In this document: piece by piece, positions 7,815-14,720 of the stretch
Layout of the letters: every line of letters begins with the position of its first letter
Position numbering within the stretch: position 1 is the first letter of the stretch
DNA from: Lachnospiraceae bacterium
GTDB taxonomy: Bacteria; Bacillota_A; Clostridia; Lachnospirales; Lachnospiraceae
Assembly (NCBI GenBank): GCA_021770615.1
Contig: JAETQR010000062.1
Location: 1-16,730, forward strand
Direction: 5' to 3'
Length of the DNA: 16,730 bases
Translations under genes and position numbers: made by a program
Notes under the pieces: generated by a model
Database searches by the model: none
Seen by the model: only the letters and a program-made list of their open reading frames with translations
What the model was told of the DNA's origin: nothing

Positions 7815-8990
7815 TTACCAATTTGGTGTTACTACAAACTTTCCACCTTCCAGTTTGGATGCCGCCTCTATTGCCTCTATCGCCTGATCCAGGGGATAGC
7901 ATTTTGTAAGGAACTTTCCCGGATCAATCCGCCCACTTGCAATCAAACGAATAACGTGAGGCCAGATATCATGCCCAGAGCTCCCGATAGAACAATGGTA
8001 ATTGATTCCCTTTTTCTGTAGAAAAGTAGACATGATCGGTGTTCTAACAGGCGAGATCCCAATTTGTGCGATTGTCCCGCCAAATGCCATCATTTTTTCA
8101 ATCTCAGGGATAGTTTCACTTTGATGGTGTGTCGCTTCCACTGCCATTTCTACACCGACACCTTTCGTCAACTCAAGTACCTTTTCTGCCGGACTGCTCC
8201 CCTGTTCTGTCAATTCATCAGGATTGAAAATATAGTCTGCACCAACATCTTTTGCAAGTCCCATACGTATCGGATTCTTGTCAAAAGCAATGACCTTTGC
8301 TGCACCTGCCGCTCTTGCCAGAGATATTGCCGATAATCCAATAGGACCCGCCCCAAAAACTGCCACGTTCCCACCAGGCCTGAATCCTCCTCCTCGAGTA
8401 AACATTCCATTATATGCTACTGCTGTCGGTTCAACCATTGCCGCAACCTCAAGCGCCCTTTCTTTACTTCCATAAACCTCAACCAATTCTTCCACGTGGA
8501 AACAAAATTTCTCTTTTGCAACTAAATATTCCGCAAAAGCACCATCCAACGAAAACCCGATTTCTTCAAGATTCTCACACTGGTTAAATAGTCCTGCTCT
8601 ACATGCAGAACATTCTCCGCACCAGTTCATTGTCTCTGCAACTACAAGATCCCCCTTCTTAAATGTAGTCACGTTTTTTCCCACTTTTACAATCTCTCCG
8701 GAAAACTCATGACCAATTACACAAGGTAATTTACAGTGTCCACAGTAATAAGTATAATCATCTTCATCGGAACCCAAAAACATAGTGTCAGACCCGCACA
8801 CTGCTGCTCCTCCAACCTTCATAAGCACTTCATCGTCCTCAGGCTCAGGTACTGGCTTTTCCACCAGTTCCAAGGACGGATGATAGAATAAGTCACTACC
8901 CATAATTGCTCTTTGGTCTCTTTCTTCCCTTTCTGTAGGATGATATCCTTCCCTTGGTTTCCATTGTGCATTTACCTGTAATGCTTTCAT
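7815..8990 (-). CDS. Zinc-dependent MDR dehydrogenase, scyllo-inosose 3-dehydrogenase-like
   Basis: This 391-residue medium-chain alcohol/polyol dehydrogenase has probable catalytic-zinc residues C65, H94, E95 and E187. The structural-zinc cysteines are C124, C127, C130 and C138. The Rossmann motif is GAGPIG (213-218), with D237 following the next strand, which favours NAD. Sorbitol, threonine and alcohol dehydrogenases share this core. The distinctive long N-terminus (AQWKPREG, 8-15, then a GS...P segment), CENLEEIGFSLDGAFAEY (138-155) and VEPTAVAYN (186-194) resemble, from memory, the Thermotoga maritima scyllo-inosose 3-dehydrogenase (IolM); no alignment was run. It is the first gene of the operon, with AAGGAGG 7 nt before ATG. 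MDR dehydrogenase is secure; cyclitol specificity is inference. Confidence 0.92.
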   Translation of the reverse strand: MKALQVNAQWKPREGYHPTEREERDQRAIMGSDLFYHPSLELVEKPVPEPEDDEVLMKVGGAAVCGSDTMFLGSDEDDYTYYCGHCKLPCVIGHEFSGEIVKVGKNVTTFKKGDLVVAETMNWCGECSACRAGLFNQCENLEEIGFSLDGAFAEYLVAKEKFCFHVEELVEVYGSKERALEVAAMVEPTAVAYNGMFTRGGGFRPGGNVAVFGAGPIGLSAISLARAAGAAKVIAFDKNPIRMGLAKDVGADYIFNPDELTEQGSSPAEKVLELTKGVGVEMAVEATHHQSETIPEIEKMMAFGGTIAQIGISPVRTPIMSTFLQKKGINYHCSIGSSGHDIWPHVIRLIASGRIDPGKFLTKCYPLDQAIEAIEAASKLEGGKFVVTPNW

Positions 8991-9029
8991 AACAATTCCT
9001 CCTTTTCCTTTTAAAATGCAAAACAGCTC

Positions 9030-9059
9030 TCTATAACAAAACTGCTCATTTTATAACAA
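9030..9059 (-). promoter_or_regulatory. Candidate promoter of the sugar/cyclitol operon
   Basis: On the minus strand TTGTTA (9054-9059) and TATAGA (9030-9035) are 18 bp apart, which would give a leader of about 33 nt. An overlapping alternative is an extended -10, TGTTATAAA (9050-9058), without a -35 box. The first reading puts the -35 box on top of the AACAATATT motif at 9055-9063, as expected for an AraC-type activator site. The boxes are imperfect. Confidence 0.4.
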
Positions 9060-9066
9060 TATTCTT
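9053..9066. promoter_or_regulatory. Putative AraC-regulator operator 1
   Basis: ATAACAATATTCTT is identical to 9214-9227. It overlaps the candidate -35 box of the minus-strand operon. A partial copy (CTATAACAA) sits 20 bp away at 9031-9039, so this could be one of two direct half-sites. Confidence 0.45.
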
Positions 9067-9137
9067 GTATCATTTTTCGCAACACTTTTCCGCGCAGAGA
9101 AAATTCTTCCATTTTTTGTACAAATTATCCATTTTAT

Positions 9138-9166
9138 TTGCATTTATCTGTTTTTAATGATATAAT
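9138..9166 (+). promoter_or_regulatory. Promoter of the AraC-family regulator gene
   Basis: TTGCAT (9138-9143), a 17-bp spacer and a perfect TATAAT (9161-9166). Transcription would start near 9173 and give a leader of about 70 nt. Confidence 0.8.
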
Positions 9167-9172
9167 TGTACC

Positions 9173-9181
9173 AACAATATT
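9173..9181. promoter_or_regulatory. Putative AraC-regulator operator 2
   Basis: AACAATATT, continuing with TTT, lies at the expected transcription start of the regulator gene. That position would suit autorepression. Confidence 0.4.
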
Positions 9182-9213
9182 TTTCGTATTCTATAATTAT
9201 ATTCCTGTTTAAA

Positions 9214-9227
9214 ATAACAATATTCTT
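9214..9227. promoter_or_regulatory. Putative AraC-regulator operator 3
   Basis: ATAACAATATTCTT, an exact repeat of 9053-9066, sits in the 5' leader of the regulator gene just before its ribosome binding site. It is 43 bp (about four helix turns) from operator 2. Confidence 0.45.
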
Positions 9228-9243
9228 TATTTGGAGGTGTATT

Positions 9244-10146
9244 ATGCCACGCGAAATTAAGACTGATAAAAACATGCTGGAACTAAACCCTCATGGAAAC
9301 TATGGATTTCCTTTACACCTTATCTACATAACTATGTCAACTTATCCCTTTGGACAGTTTAACTGTCATTGGCATCCGGAAATTGAAATAGCTTATATTC
9401 TGGACGGTTCAATGACTTATCAGATCAACCAGAACCACCATTACTTATCAAAAGGAGATTTTATTTTTATAAATTCTAACGCCCTTCATTCCGGGTGCAT
9501 GCAGAATAACAGGGACTGCCGATATGTAGTTGCAACCTTTAACCCAACATTAGTATACGGTTATGAAAAAAGTGATATAGATACCAATTATATTTTCCCG
9601 TTGCTGAACTCAGAGAATTTTTCTTCCTTCGTTTCCCATGATGGAGACAAAACAAATGCCAAGCTAAAAACTTTGTTGACAGAAATTGGAACTCTTTATA
9701 CTGAAAAAGCTCCTTGTTATGAGCTTTACATCAAAAGCCGCCTATGTGAATTATGGTCGATTTTATTTTTAGAATATAAGCGCTGTGAAGAGCCCACCGG
9801 CACTGGGCTATCAGATGTTAAGCAGATTTCAAGGCTAAAAAATGCATTGACCTTTATCCACAACCACTATAATGAATCCATTTCTTTAGATGAAATGGCC
9901 GAGTCATGTCACACCAGCAAAAGCGAATTTTGCCGTATCTTCAAAAAGACACTGCACCAAACTCCTTTTGAATATCTGCTCCGTTACCGTATCCAAAAAA
10001 GTCTCTCCTTGCTCGCAACAGATTCCTATAGCATCACGGAGGTTGCAGATCAGGTTGGTTTCTCAGGCTCCAGTTACTATTCTGAAGTTTTCCGGAAATA
10101 TATGCATTGCTCTCCTCGAGAGTATAAAAAAAGTCTAATGAATTAA
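9244..10146 (+). CDS. AraC family transcriptional regulator with N-terminal cupin domain
   Basis: A 300-residue regulator. The N-terminal cupin sensor contains HWHPEIEIAYILDG (42-55) and the second cupin strand pair SKGDFIFINSNALHSG (69-84). The C-terminal AraC DNA-binding domain has two helix-turn-helices: SLDEMAESCHTSKSEFCRIF (214-233) and SITEVADQVGFSGSSYYSEV (263-282). The family signature ends in CSPREYKK (289-296). The frame stays open to a TTG at 9166, but that codon lies in the promoter -10 box. GGAGG at 9233-9237, 6 nt before ATG 9244, fixes the start. Divergent from the sugar/cyclitol operon, it most likely activates that operon in response to its substrate and may control itself. 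Confidence 0.94.
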   Translation: MPREIKTDKNMLELNPHGNYGFPLHLIYITMSTYPFGQFNCHWHPEIEIAYILDGSMTYQINQNHHYLSKGDFIFINSNALHSGCMQNNRDCRYVVATFNPTLVYGYEKSDIDTNYIFPLLNSENFSSFVSHDGDKTNAKLKTLLTEIGTLYTEKAPCYELYIKSRLCELWSILFLEYKRCEEPTGTGLSDVKQISRLKNALTFIHNHYNESISLDEMAESCHTSKSEFCRIFKKTLHQTPFEYLLRYRIQKSLSLLATDSYSITEVADQVGFSGSSYYSEVFRKYMHCSPREYKKSLMN

Positions 10147-10161
10147 CCCTTCATTAGACTT
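10126..10161 (-). terminator. Intrinsic terminator for the aldo/keto reductase gene, inside the araC-type 3' end
   Basis: A perfect 12-bp stem (AAGTCTAATGAA, 10131-10142, with TTCATTAGACTT, 10150-10161) has a 7-nt loop that carries the stop codon of the regulator. On the minus strand it is followed by seven or more T residues (A-run 10126-10132), so it stops transcription from the reductase gene, whose stop codon is about 100 bp away. On the plus strand the tail is poor (TCTACATTC), so termination of the regulator mRNA here is less certain. Confidence 0.8.
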
Positions 10162-10257
10162 TCTACATTCATTATACCAAATATAGTCTTTTTATTATCT
10201 GGTAAATTTTTCCATATTTTGAGCGGGATCAACTATCCAAACACCCATTTCCCTTCA

Positions 10258-11109
10258 TTACTCATGTATCTTATGCTCGTTAAGGAACTTCGCGGTCACC
10301 GCCGTAAAATGGTCGATGATCTCACTGTGCCCCACATCCATCTGTGCAATAGCATTCATATCTTCTTCTGCAAGTTCAAAATCCCAGATATTGATATTTT
10401 CCTGAATGCGCTCCTCATGAACAGATTTCGGGATTACGATCACGCCACGCTGTATATTCCAGCGAAGAATAACCTGAGCGGTTGTTTTTCCATATTTCTC
10501 TGCAATACCGGAAAGAGTTTCATTTGCAAAAATATTTTTCTGTCCTTCTGCAAAAGATCCCCACGCCTCAATCTGTACACCATATTCTTTCATCACCTGG
10601 ATAGCTTCCTTCTGCTGAAAGAACGGATGACATTCCACCTGATTTACCGCAGGTATCACCGATGCATTCATACACAGATCCACAAGCCGCTCCGGATAGA
10701 AATTACACACACCGATGGCGCGGATCTTCCTTTCCCTGTATAATTCTTCCATCGCCCTCCATGAACCATAGTAGTCATTATAAGGTTGGTGGATAAGATA
10801 AAGATCCAGATAATCCAACCCAAGTTTATCCAAAGATATCTGGAATGCTTTTTTTGCATTCTCATATCCGGCATCCTGGATCCATAGTTTTGTGGTGACA
10901 AATAGCTCTTCCCTCGGAATACCACTCTCTCTGATCGCTTCACCGACAGCCTCTTCATTAAAATAAGCGGCGGCGGTATCAATCAACCGATAGCCTGTTT
11001 TCAGTGCCTTCAATACCGCAGTCTTACACTGTTTTGCGTCCGGAACCTGAAAAACCCCAAAACCTTCCAAAGGCATTTTAACTCCATTATTTAACGTAAC
11101 TGTCTGCAT
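10258..11109 (-). CDS. Aldo/keto reductase
   Basis: A 283-residue NAD(P)H-dependent carbonyl reductase of the AKR superfamily, of the 2,5-diketo-gluconate-reductase/YtbE type. Numbered from this start, the catalytic tetrad is D44 and Y49 (DTAAAY), K74 (TTKLW) and H107 (LIHQP). Further landmarks are IGVCNF (131-136), VNQVECHPF (155-163) and the cofactor-binding [13 protein letters not shown] (237-249). The frame is open ten codons further upstream. AAAGGAG lies 7 nt before the ATG at 11109, and the protein then starts [13 protein letters not shown], the normal beginning for the family. It is divergent from a LysR gene that probably regulates it. The physiological substrate is unknown; aldehyde detoxification or sugar reduction are both possible. 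Confidence 0.94.
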   Translation of the reverse strand: MQTVTLNNGVKMPLEGFGVFQVPDAKQCKTAVLKALKTGYRLIDTAAAYFNEEAVGEAIRESGIPREELFVTTKLWIQDAGYENAKKAFQISLDKLGLDYLDLYLIHQPYNDYYGSWRAMEELYRERKIRAIGVCNFYPERLVDLCMNASVIPAVNQVECHPFFQQKEAIQVMKEYGVQIEAWGSFAEGQKNIFANETLSGIAEKYGKTTAQVILRWNIQRGVIVIPKSVHEERIQENINIWDFELAEEDMNAIAQMDVGHSEIIDHFTAVTAKFLNEHKIHE

Positions 11110-11165
11110 AAATCTTCTCCTTTCACTCATCCCGGCCACTGTTGATTATCTTTGGCCCTGATTGC

Positions 11166-11195
11166 ATTATAAAGATTCCAATATAAAAAGTACAA
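11166..11195 (-). promoter_or_regulatory. Candidate promoter of the aldo/keto reductase gene
   Basis: On the minus strand TTGTAC (11190-11195), an 18-bp spacer and a perfect TATAAT (11166-11171). It is interleaved with the upstream region of the divergent LysR gene. Confidence 0.55.
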
Positions 11196-11211
11196 TGCCA
11201 ATACCGAAATG

Positions 11212-11220
11212 TGCTATAAT
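11212..11220 (+). promoter_or_regulatory. Extended -10 promoter of the LysR gene
   Basis: TGCTATAAT is a perfect extended -10 element 21 bp before the GGAGG ribosome binding site. No convincing -35 box is seen, which is acceptable for an extended -10. Confidence 0.6.
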
Positions 11221-11253
11221 AAAAATGCATACTGATTTTAGGAGGTGTATTTT

Positions 11254-12108
11254 ATGATAACACTGGAGCAATTGCAGCAGATCATCACCATATCCGAAAA
11301 AAGAACCTTGACCGCCGCCGCCCAGACACTGCACATTTCTCAGCCCGCCCTTAGCCGGTCCATCCAAAAGCTCGAGACAGAACTATCGGCAGAACTATTT
11401 ACAAGAAGCAAAAACCGTATGGAATTAAACGAAACAGGAAACCTTGTAGTCAGACATGCCGGACATATCCTGGAGGATGTCCGCGAGCTGACCCGCACAG
11501 TGTATGAAACAGAACAGAGTAAACGGCGCATCCTTGTCGGCTCCTGCGCACCCGCCCCGATCTGGATCCTGATGCCCCTGCTGACCAAATATTTTCCATA
11601 CATGACACTATCCTCCGAAGTAAAATTGCCGGAAGAAATTGAAGCGGGACTATATCAGAAGAAGTATCAAGCTGCTGTTTTCCCTTTTAAGATCAAAGAT
11701 GAAAAATATATGTGCCAGCCCCTCTGCGCAGAACATCTGTATCTTTCCGTTCCTCCCGCCCACCCTTTCGCAACCAGAAAGGGGCTGTATCTGCCGGAAA
11801 TAGATGGAGAAACCATGCTTCTGATGACAGAACTTGGTTTCTGGGAACCCATGGTAAAAGAGAAAATGCCAAATACAAAATTCCTGCTGCAAAATGAAAT
11901 GGACGTATTGTTAGAGTTGGCAGATGTCTCGGCACTCCCGGTCTTCTCCACAGATCTCGCATTAAAATTCGGCCACAGACCAACGAACCGTGTAAATATC
12001 CCCATTCTTGACAAGGAAGCAAATGTATCCTTTTACTTTACAATTGCCAGAAAGGAAGAACAAAAATACAAAAAACTGATGATGGAAATTACTCGGAACC
12101 TTTCATAA
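11254..12108 (+). CDS. LysR family transcriptional regulator
   Basis: A 284-residue regulator. The N-terminal winged helix-turn-helix is typical (TLTAAAQTLHISQPALSRSI, 18-37, followed by KLETELSAELFTR, 39-51). A linker helix (about 62-90) and a periplasmic-binding-protein-like effector domain follow. The effector domain seems less canonical than the DNA-binding part, and its ligand cannot be guessed. A GTG at 11245 is also in frame, but it is part of the GGAGGTG ribosome binding site itself. ATG 11254 lies 8 nt after that GGAGG, so I use it. It is transcribed divergently from the aldo/keto reductase gene with 144 bp between, the classical arrangement for a LysR regulator and its target. Confidence 0.93.
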   Translation: MITLEQLQQIITISEKRTLTAAAQTLHISQPALSRSIQKLETELSAELFTRSKNRMELNETGNLVVRHAGHILEDVRELTRTVYETEQSKRRILVGSCAPAPIWILMPLLTKYFPYMTLSSEVKLPEEIEAGLYQKKYQAAVFPFKIKDEKYMCQPLCAEHLYLSVPPAHPFATRKGLYLPEIDGETMLLMTELGFWEPMVKEKMPNTKFLLQNEMDVLLELADVSALPVFSTDLALKFGHRPTNRVNIPILDKEANVSFYFTIARKEEQKYKKLMMEITRNLS

Positions 12109-12157
12109 ATCCCCTGAAGGGCTGAATTTCCTCTTGGCCTAATATACACGTTCTTAC

Positions 12158-12182
12158 GGACTTTGCAGTACATGCAAAGTCC
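12158..12182 (+). terminator. Perfect 10-bp hairpin after the LysR gene (possible terminator)
   Basis: GGACTTTGCA and TGCAAAGTCC enclose the 5-nt loop GTACA. It lies 49 bp after the LysR stop. No T-tract follows, so it may be an mRNA 3' structure or a factor-assisted stop rather than a classical intrinsic terminator. The rest of the gap from 12109 to the promoter at 12237 shows no gene. Confidence 0.45.
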
Positions 12183-12236
12183 TGTGTGAACAGTAACGCC
12201 CGAATACCGTTTCGCTAAATTCTTCGCAAAAACTGC

Positions 12237-12265
12237 TTGCCATTCATCACAAACCAGTTTATAAT
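12237..12265 (+). promoter_or_regulatory. Promoter of the thiamine operon
   Basis: TTGCCA (12237-12242), a 17-bp spacer and a perfect TATAAT (12260-12265). Transcription would start near 12272, just before the riboswitch aptamer. Confidence 0.85.
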
Positions 12266-12287
12266 AATTTCGTACAATTTTATATTG

Positions 12288-12432
12288 TTACCGGGGAGCT
12301 GGCGGAAAAGCCGGCTGAGAGGAAGCTAAAGAACAAAACAGGATTACATGGTGATTCATAGAGCCATGTACTGTCATTTGTCCGCTTCGACCCGCAACCT
12401 GATTTGGATAATGCCAACGTAGGGAGTGCCTG
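12288..12432 (+). promoter_or_regulatory. TPP riboswitch (THI element)
   Basis: The aptamer that senses thiamine pyrophosphate is recognisable by its conserved pieces. These are CGGGGAGC at the start, P2 formed by AGCTGGC (12297-12303) and GCCGGCT (12310-12316), CTGAGA (12315-12320), GACCC (12389-12393), and the block CCTGAT...GGATAATGCC...CGTAGGGA (12398-12425). The usual C-G pair in that block is replaced by a U-A pair (12404 with 12417). The P3 arm is long and pairs in four steps. It precedes an intrinsic terminator and thiW-thiC, so TPP should switch the operon off by premature termination. Confidence 0.96.
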
Positions 12433-12460
12433 TGAAGTAGTAATACCGAACGATGATTTT

Positions 12461-12489
12461 AAGAGATGCCCTATGTGCATCTCTTTTTT
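12461..12489 (+). terminator. Riboswitch-controlled intrinsic terminator
   Basis: AAGAGATGC (12461-12469) pairs perfectly with GCATCTCTT (12477-12485) over a 7-nt loop and runs into TTTT. It lies between the TPP aptamer and thiW and is the expected expression platform. An in-frame ATG at 12466 lies inside this hairpin and is not a gene start. The remaining 93 nt to thiW are leader. Confidence 0.88.
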
Positions 12490-12582
12490 GTTGCTGCGAA
12501 AACATTGCCCGCAAACACCGCGCATATTACTGTATTTTCATCATTGACTGCACAATCTATACTGGCGGAAAGGAGGATTATG

Positions 12583-13089
12583 ATGCAAAGAAATGACACT
12601 GTACGAAAGCTTTCCATGGCCGGGGTCTTTACCGCGCTGGCAGTAGCCGGAAGCCTGATCAGTTTCCCGATCGCGGGAAGCAAATGCGCTCCGGTGCAGC
12701 ACATGGTAAACATTCTGGCAGCTGTAGCGCTGGGACCCTGGTGGGGAGTCGGAATTGCATTCTGTGCAAGCTTCTTAAGGAATCTCATGGCTCTTGGCAG
12801 CCTGATGGCTTTCCCAGGAAGCATGGTAGGCGCCCTCTGTTGCGGACTTACCTATGCCGCCACCAGAAATACCGGCCTGACCTGTATGGCAGAAGCTGCG
12901 GGTACCAGTATTCTCGGCGGACTTCTGGCCTATCCGGTGGCTAAGCTCCTGATGGGGCTGACCCCTGCAGGCCTGTTTGTGTACATCGTGCCATTTCTCG
13001 TCTCCACTGTTGTGGGCAGCATCCTGGCGTTTGTACTGATCGCTCTTCTGAAAAAAAGCGGCATACTGAACAGCCCGCATGTTGCCTGA
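12583..13089 (+). CDS. thiW: Energy-coupling factor transporter S component ThiW
   Basis: A small hydrophobic substrate-binding subunit of an ECF vitamin importer, 168 residues with about five or six membrane segments. The family pattern is clear: AGSKCAPVQHMVNILAAV (31-48), GPWWGVGIAF (51-60), FLRNLMALGSLMAFPGSMVGAL (64-85). ThiW is predicted from genome context to import the thiazole precursor of thiamine. It needs a shared energising module (EcfA, EcfA', EcfT) encoded elsewhere. The frame is open to 12466, but that ATG is within the terminator. AGGAGG at 12571-12576 fits ATG 12583 (6 nt spacing) better than the adjacent ATG 12580. TPP-riboswitch control confirms the thiamine link. Confidence 0.95.
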   Translation: MQRNDTVRKLSMAGVFTALAVAGSLISFPIAGSKCAPVQHMVNILAAVALGPWWGVGIAFCASFLRNLMALGSLMAFPGSMVGALCCGLTYAATRNTGLTCMAEAAGTSILGGLLAYPVAKLLMGLTPAGLFVYIVPFLVSTVVGSILAFVLIALLKKSGILNSPHVA

Positions 13090-13135
13090 TTTTAATACTG
13101 TCGCTAAATATTACGGCAGGAGCGGTAGATTGGGA

Positions 13136-13169
13136 GCACCACTTTTTATCGCTATAAAAAATGTTGTGC
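13136..13169 (+). other. Hairpin 1 in the thiW-thiC gap
   Basis: GCACCAC, TTTTTAT, loop CGCT, ATAAAAA, AT bulge, GTTGTGC forms a stem-loop with one mismatch. There is no T-tract directly after it, so it is not an obvious terminator. Confidence 0.6.
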
Positions 13170-13172
13170 CAA

Positions 13173-13228
13173 GCCCTCATATGGTATGGACGCAGAGTAA
13201 ACAAACAATCGCTTCATACATATGAGCG
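13173..13228 (+). other. Hairpin 2 in the thiW-thiC gap
   Basis: CTCATATG (13176-13183) pairs with CATATGAG (13219-13226) and the pairing extends on both sides (TATG/CATA inside, GC/GC outside), enclosing a loop of about 26 nt. It ends 27 nt before the thiC start codon, close to its ribosome binding site, and could affect thiC translation or mRNA stability. Confidence 0.55.
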
Positions 13229-13255
13229 CCTTTCATACAAAAAGGAGGAATAGCA

Positions 13256-14566
13256 ATGAGAAATTACACAACACAGATGGACGCGGCAAGAAAGGGAATC
13301 GTAACGCCGGAGATCGAGCGCGTTGCGAAAAAAGAACATATGCCGGCCGAGGCGCTGATGAAGCTGGTTTCAGAGGGAAAGGTTGCCATATGTGCAAATA
13401 AAAACCATACCTGCCTGGAACCTGAAGGCGTCGGCAGCATGTTGCGCACCAAGATCAATGTAAATCTGGGCGTATCCAGAGACTGCAAGGATTATGATAT
13501 TGAGATGAAAAAGGTAATGAGTGCGGTAAATTTAGGCGCAGAGTCCATTATGGATCTCTCCAGCCACGGAGATACACAGCCATTCCGCCGGAAACTGACA
13601 CAGGAATGCCCTGCCATGATCGGTACCGTACCGGTTTACGACAGTGTCATCCACTACCAGCGGGATCTGGCAACCTTGTCAGCACAGGACTTCCTCGATG
13701 TCATCCGTATGCACGCCGAAGATGGTGTCGATTTTGTGACACTGCATTGTGGAATAACGAGAAAGACCATCGAACAGATTAAAAAACACAAACGAAAAAT
13801 GAACATTGTCAGCCGTGGCGGAAGTCTTGTATTTGCATGGATGAGTATGACCGGGGAGGAAAATCCGTTCTATGAGTATTATGACCAGATCCTTGATATC
13901 TGTGAAGAGTACGACGTGACCATTTCCCTCGGCGATGCCTGCCGTCCCGGCTGTCTGGCTGATTCCACTGACGTGTGCCAGATCGAGGAGCTGGTGCGTC
14001 TGGGTGAATTGACCAAAAGAGCCTGGGAACATAATGTCCAGGTGATGGTGGAAGGGCCGGGCCATGTCCCGCTGGATCAGGTCGCCGCTAACATGAAGGT
14101 GCAGCAAACAATCTGCATGGGCGCACCCTTCTATGTACTCGGCCCCCTGGTCACAGATATTGCACCCGGTTATGACCACATCACCAGCGCTATCGGCGGC
14201 GCGGTAGCTGCCATGAACGGGGCCTCTTTCCTCTGCTATGTCACACCTGCAGAGCACCTGGCCCTTCCGAATGTGGAAGATGTCAAACAGGGAATCATTG
14301 CCTCTAAGATCGCCGCCCATGCGGCAGATATTGCAAAGGGAATCCCCGGAGCACGAGAAATAGACGACCGCATGGCTGAAGCCCGCAGAAACCTGGATTG
14401 GGACACGCAGTTTGCCTGCGCCCTGGATCCGGAAACCGCTAAGGCAATCCGGGACAGCAGAAGCCCGGAGGACGACCACAGCGACACCTGCAGCATGTGT
14501 GGAAAATTCTGTGCAGTAAGGAGCATGAATAAAGCGCTGGCAGGAGAATACATTGATATTCTGTAA
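13256..14566 (+). CDS. thiC: Phosphomethylpyrimidine synthase ThiC
   Basis: A radical-SAM enzyme that rearranges 5-aminoimidazole ribotide into HMP phosphate, the pyrimidine half of thiamine. At 436 residues it is the short form without the N-terminal extension of proteobacterial and plant enzymes. Landmarks are SRGGS (186-190), GDACRPGC (226-233), [12 protein letters not shown] (265-276), [20 protein letters not shown] (296-315) and CYVTPAEHL (327-335). The C-terminal Fe-S cluster motif is C412, C415 and C419, spaced CX2CX3C. The well-studied long enzymes have CX2CX4C; I recall the shorter spacing in other clostridial and archaeal forms. GGAGG lies 7 nt before ATG. It follows thiW by 166 nt and shares the TPP-controlled transcript. 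Confidence 0.97.
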   Translation: MRNYTTQMDAARKGIVTPEIERVAKKEHMPAEALMKLVSEGKVAICANKNHTCLEPEGVGSMLRTKINVNLGVSRDCKDYDIEMKKVMSAVNLGAESIMDLSSHGDTQPFRRKLTQECPAMIGTVPVYDSVIHYQRDLATLSAQDFLDVIRMHAEDGVDFVTLHCGITRKTIEQIKKHKRKMNIVSRGGSLVFAWMSMTGEENPFYEYYDQILDICEEYDVTISLGDACRPGCLADSTDVCQIEELVRLGELTKRAWEHNVQVMVEGPGHVPLDQVAANMKVQQTICMGAPFYVLGPLVTDIAPGYDHITSAIGGAVAAMNGASFLCYVTPAEHLALPNVEDVKQGIIASKIAAHAADIAKGIPGAREIDDRMAEARRNLDWDTQFACALDPETAKAIRDSRSPEDDHSDTCSMCGKFCAVRSMNKALAGEYIDIL

Positions 14567-14588
14567 GCTGGCATATGAAGGGATCCAT

Positions 14589-14652
14589 AAAATCACCTTT
14601 TCGATACAAATTGGCTTGAGCGACCTCATTATAACGAAAAGGTGATTTTTTT
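14589..14652 (+). terminator. Intrinsic terminator after thiC, possibly bidirectional
   Basis: A perfect 15-bp inverted repeat (14589-14603 with 14635-14649) is followed by a seven-base T run (14646-14652). The loop is unusually long, 31 nt. On the minus strand it ends in TTTT and is the only terminator candidate after the methyltransferase gene at 14721. Confidence 0.82.
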
Positions 14653-14720
14653 GTATAACAAACATACCGCATATTGGATGGGTAATATTTCAATTTTAGT
14701 GATATACTCCTTGTAATTTC

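Noticed and set aside
9166..9243. Longer N-terminus for the AraC-type regulator starting at a TTG
   Set aside because: The TTG lies in the TATAAT promoter box, and a strong GGAGG fits ATG 9244. The extra residues would be a spurious hydrophobic stretch.
12466..12582. Longer N-terminus for ThiW starting at ATG 12466
   Set aside because: That ATG is inside the riboswitch terminator hairpin and has no ribosome binding site. The ThiW family begins near ATG 12583.
13090..13255. A second TPP or other known riboswitch ahead of thiC
   Set aside because: None of the conserved TPP blocks (CTGAGA, GGATAATGCC, CGTAGGGA) is present, and I could not match the region to cobalamin, FMN, glycine, SAM, purine or ZTP consensus pieces.
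13679..14665. A 328-codon open frame on the minus strand across thiC
   Set aside because: It is antisense to a clearly conserved thiC, has no recognisable domain and no convincing ribosome binding site. Long antisense frames are common opposite G+C-richer genes.
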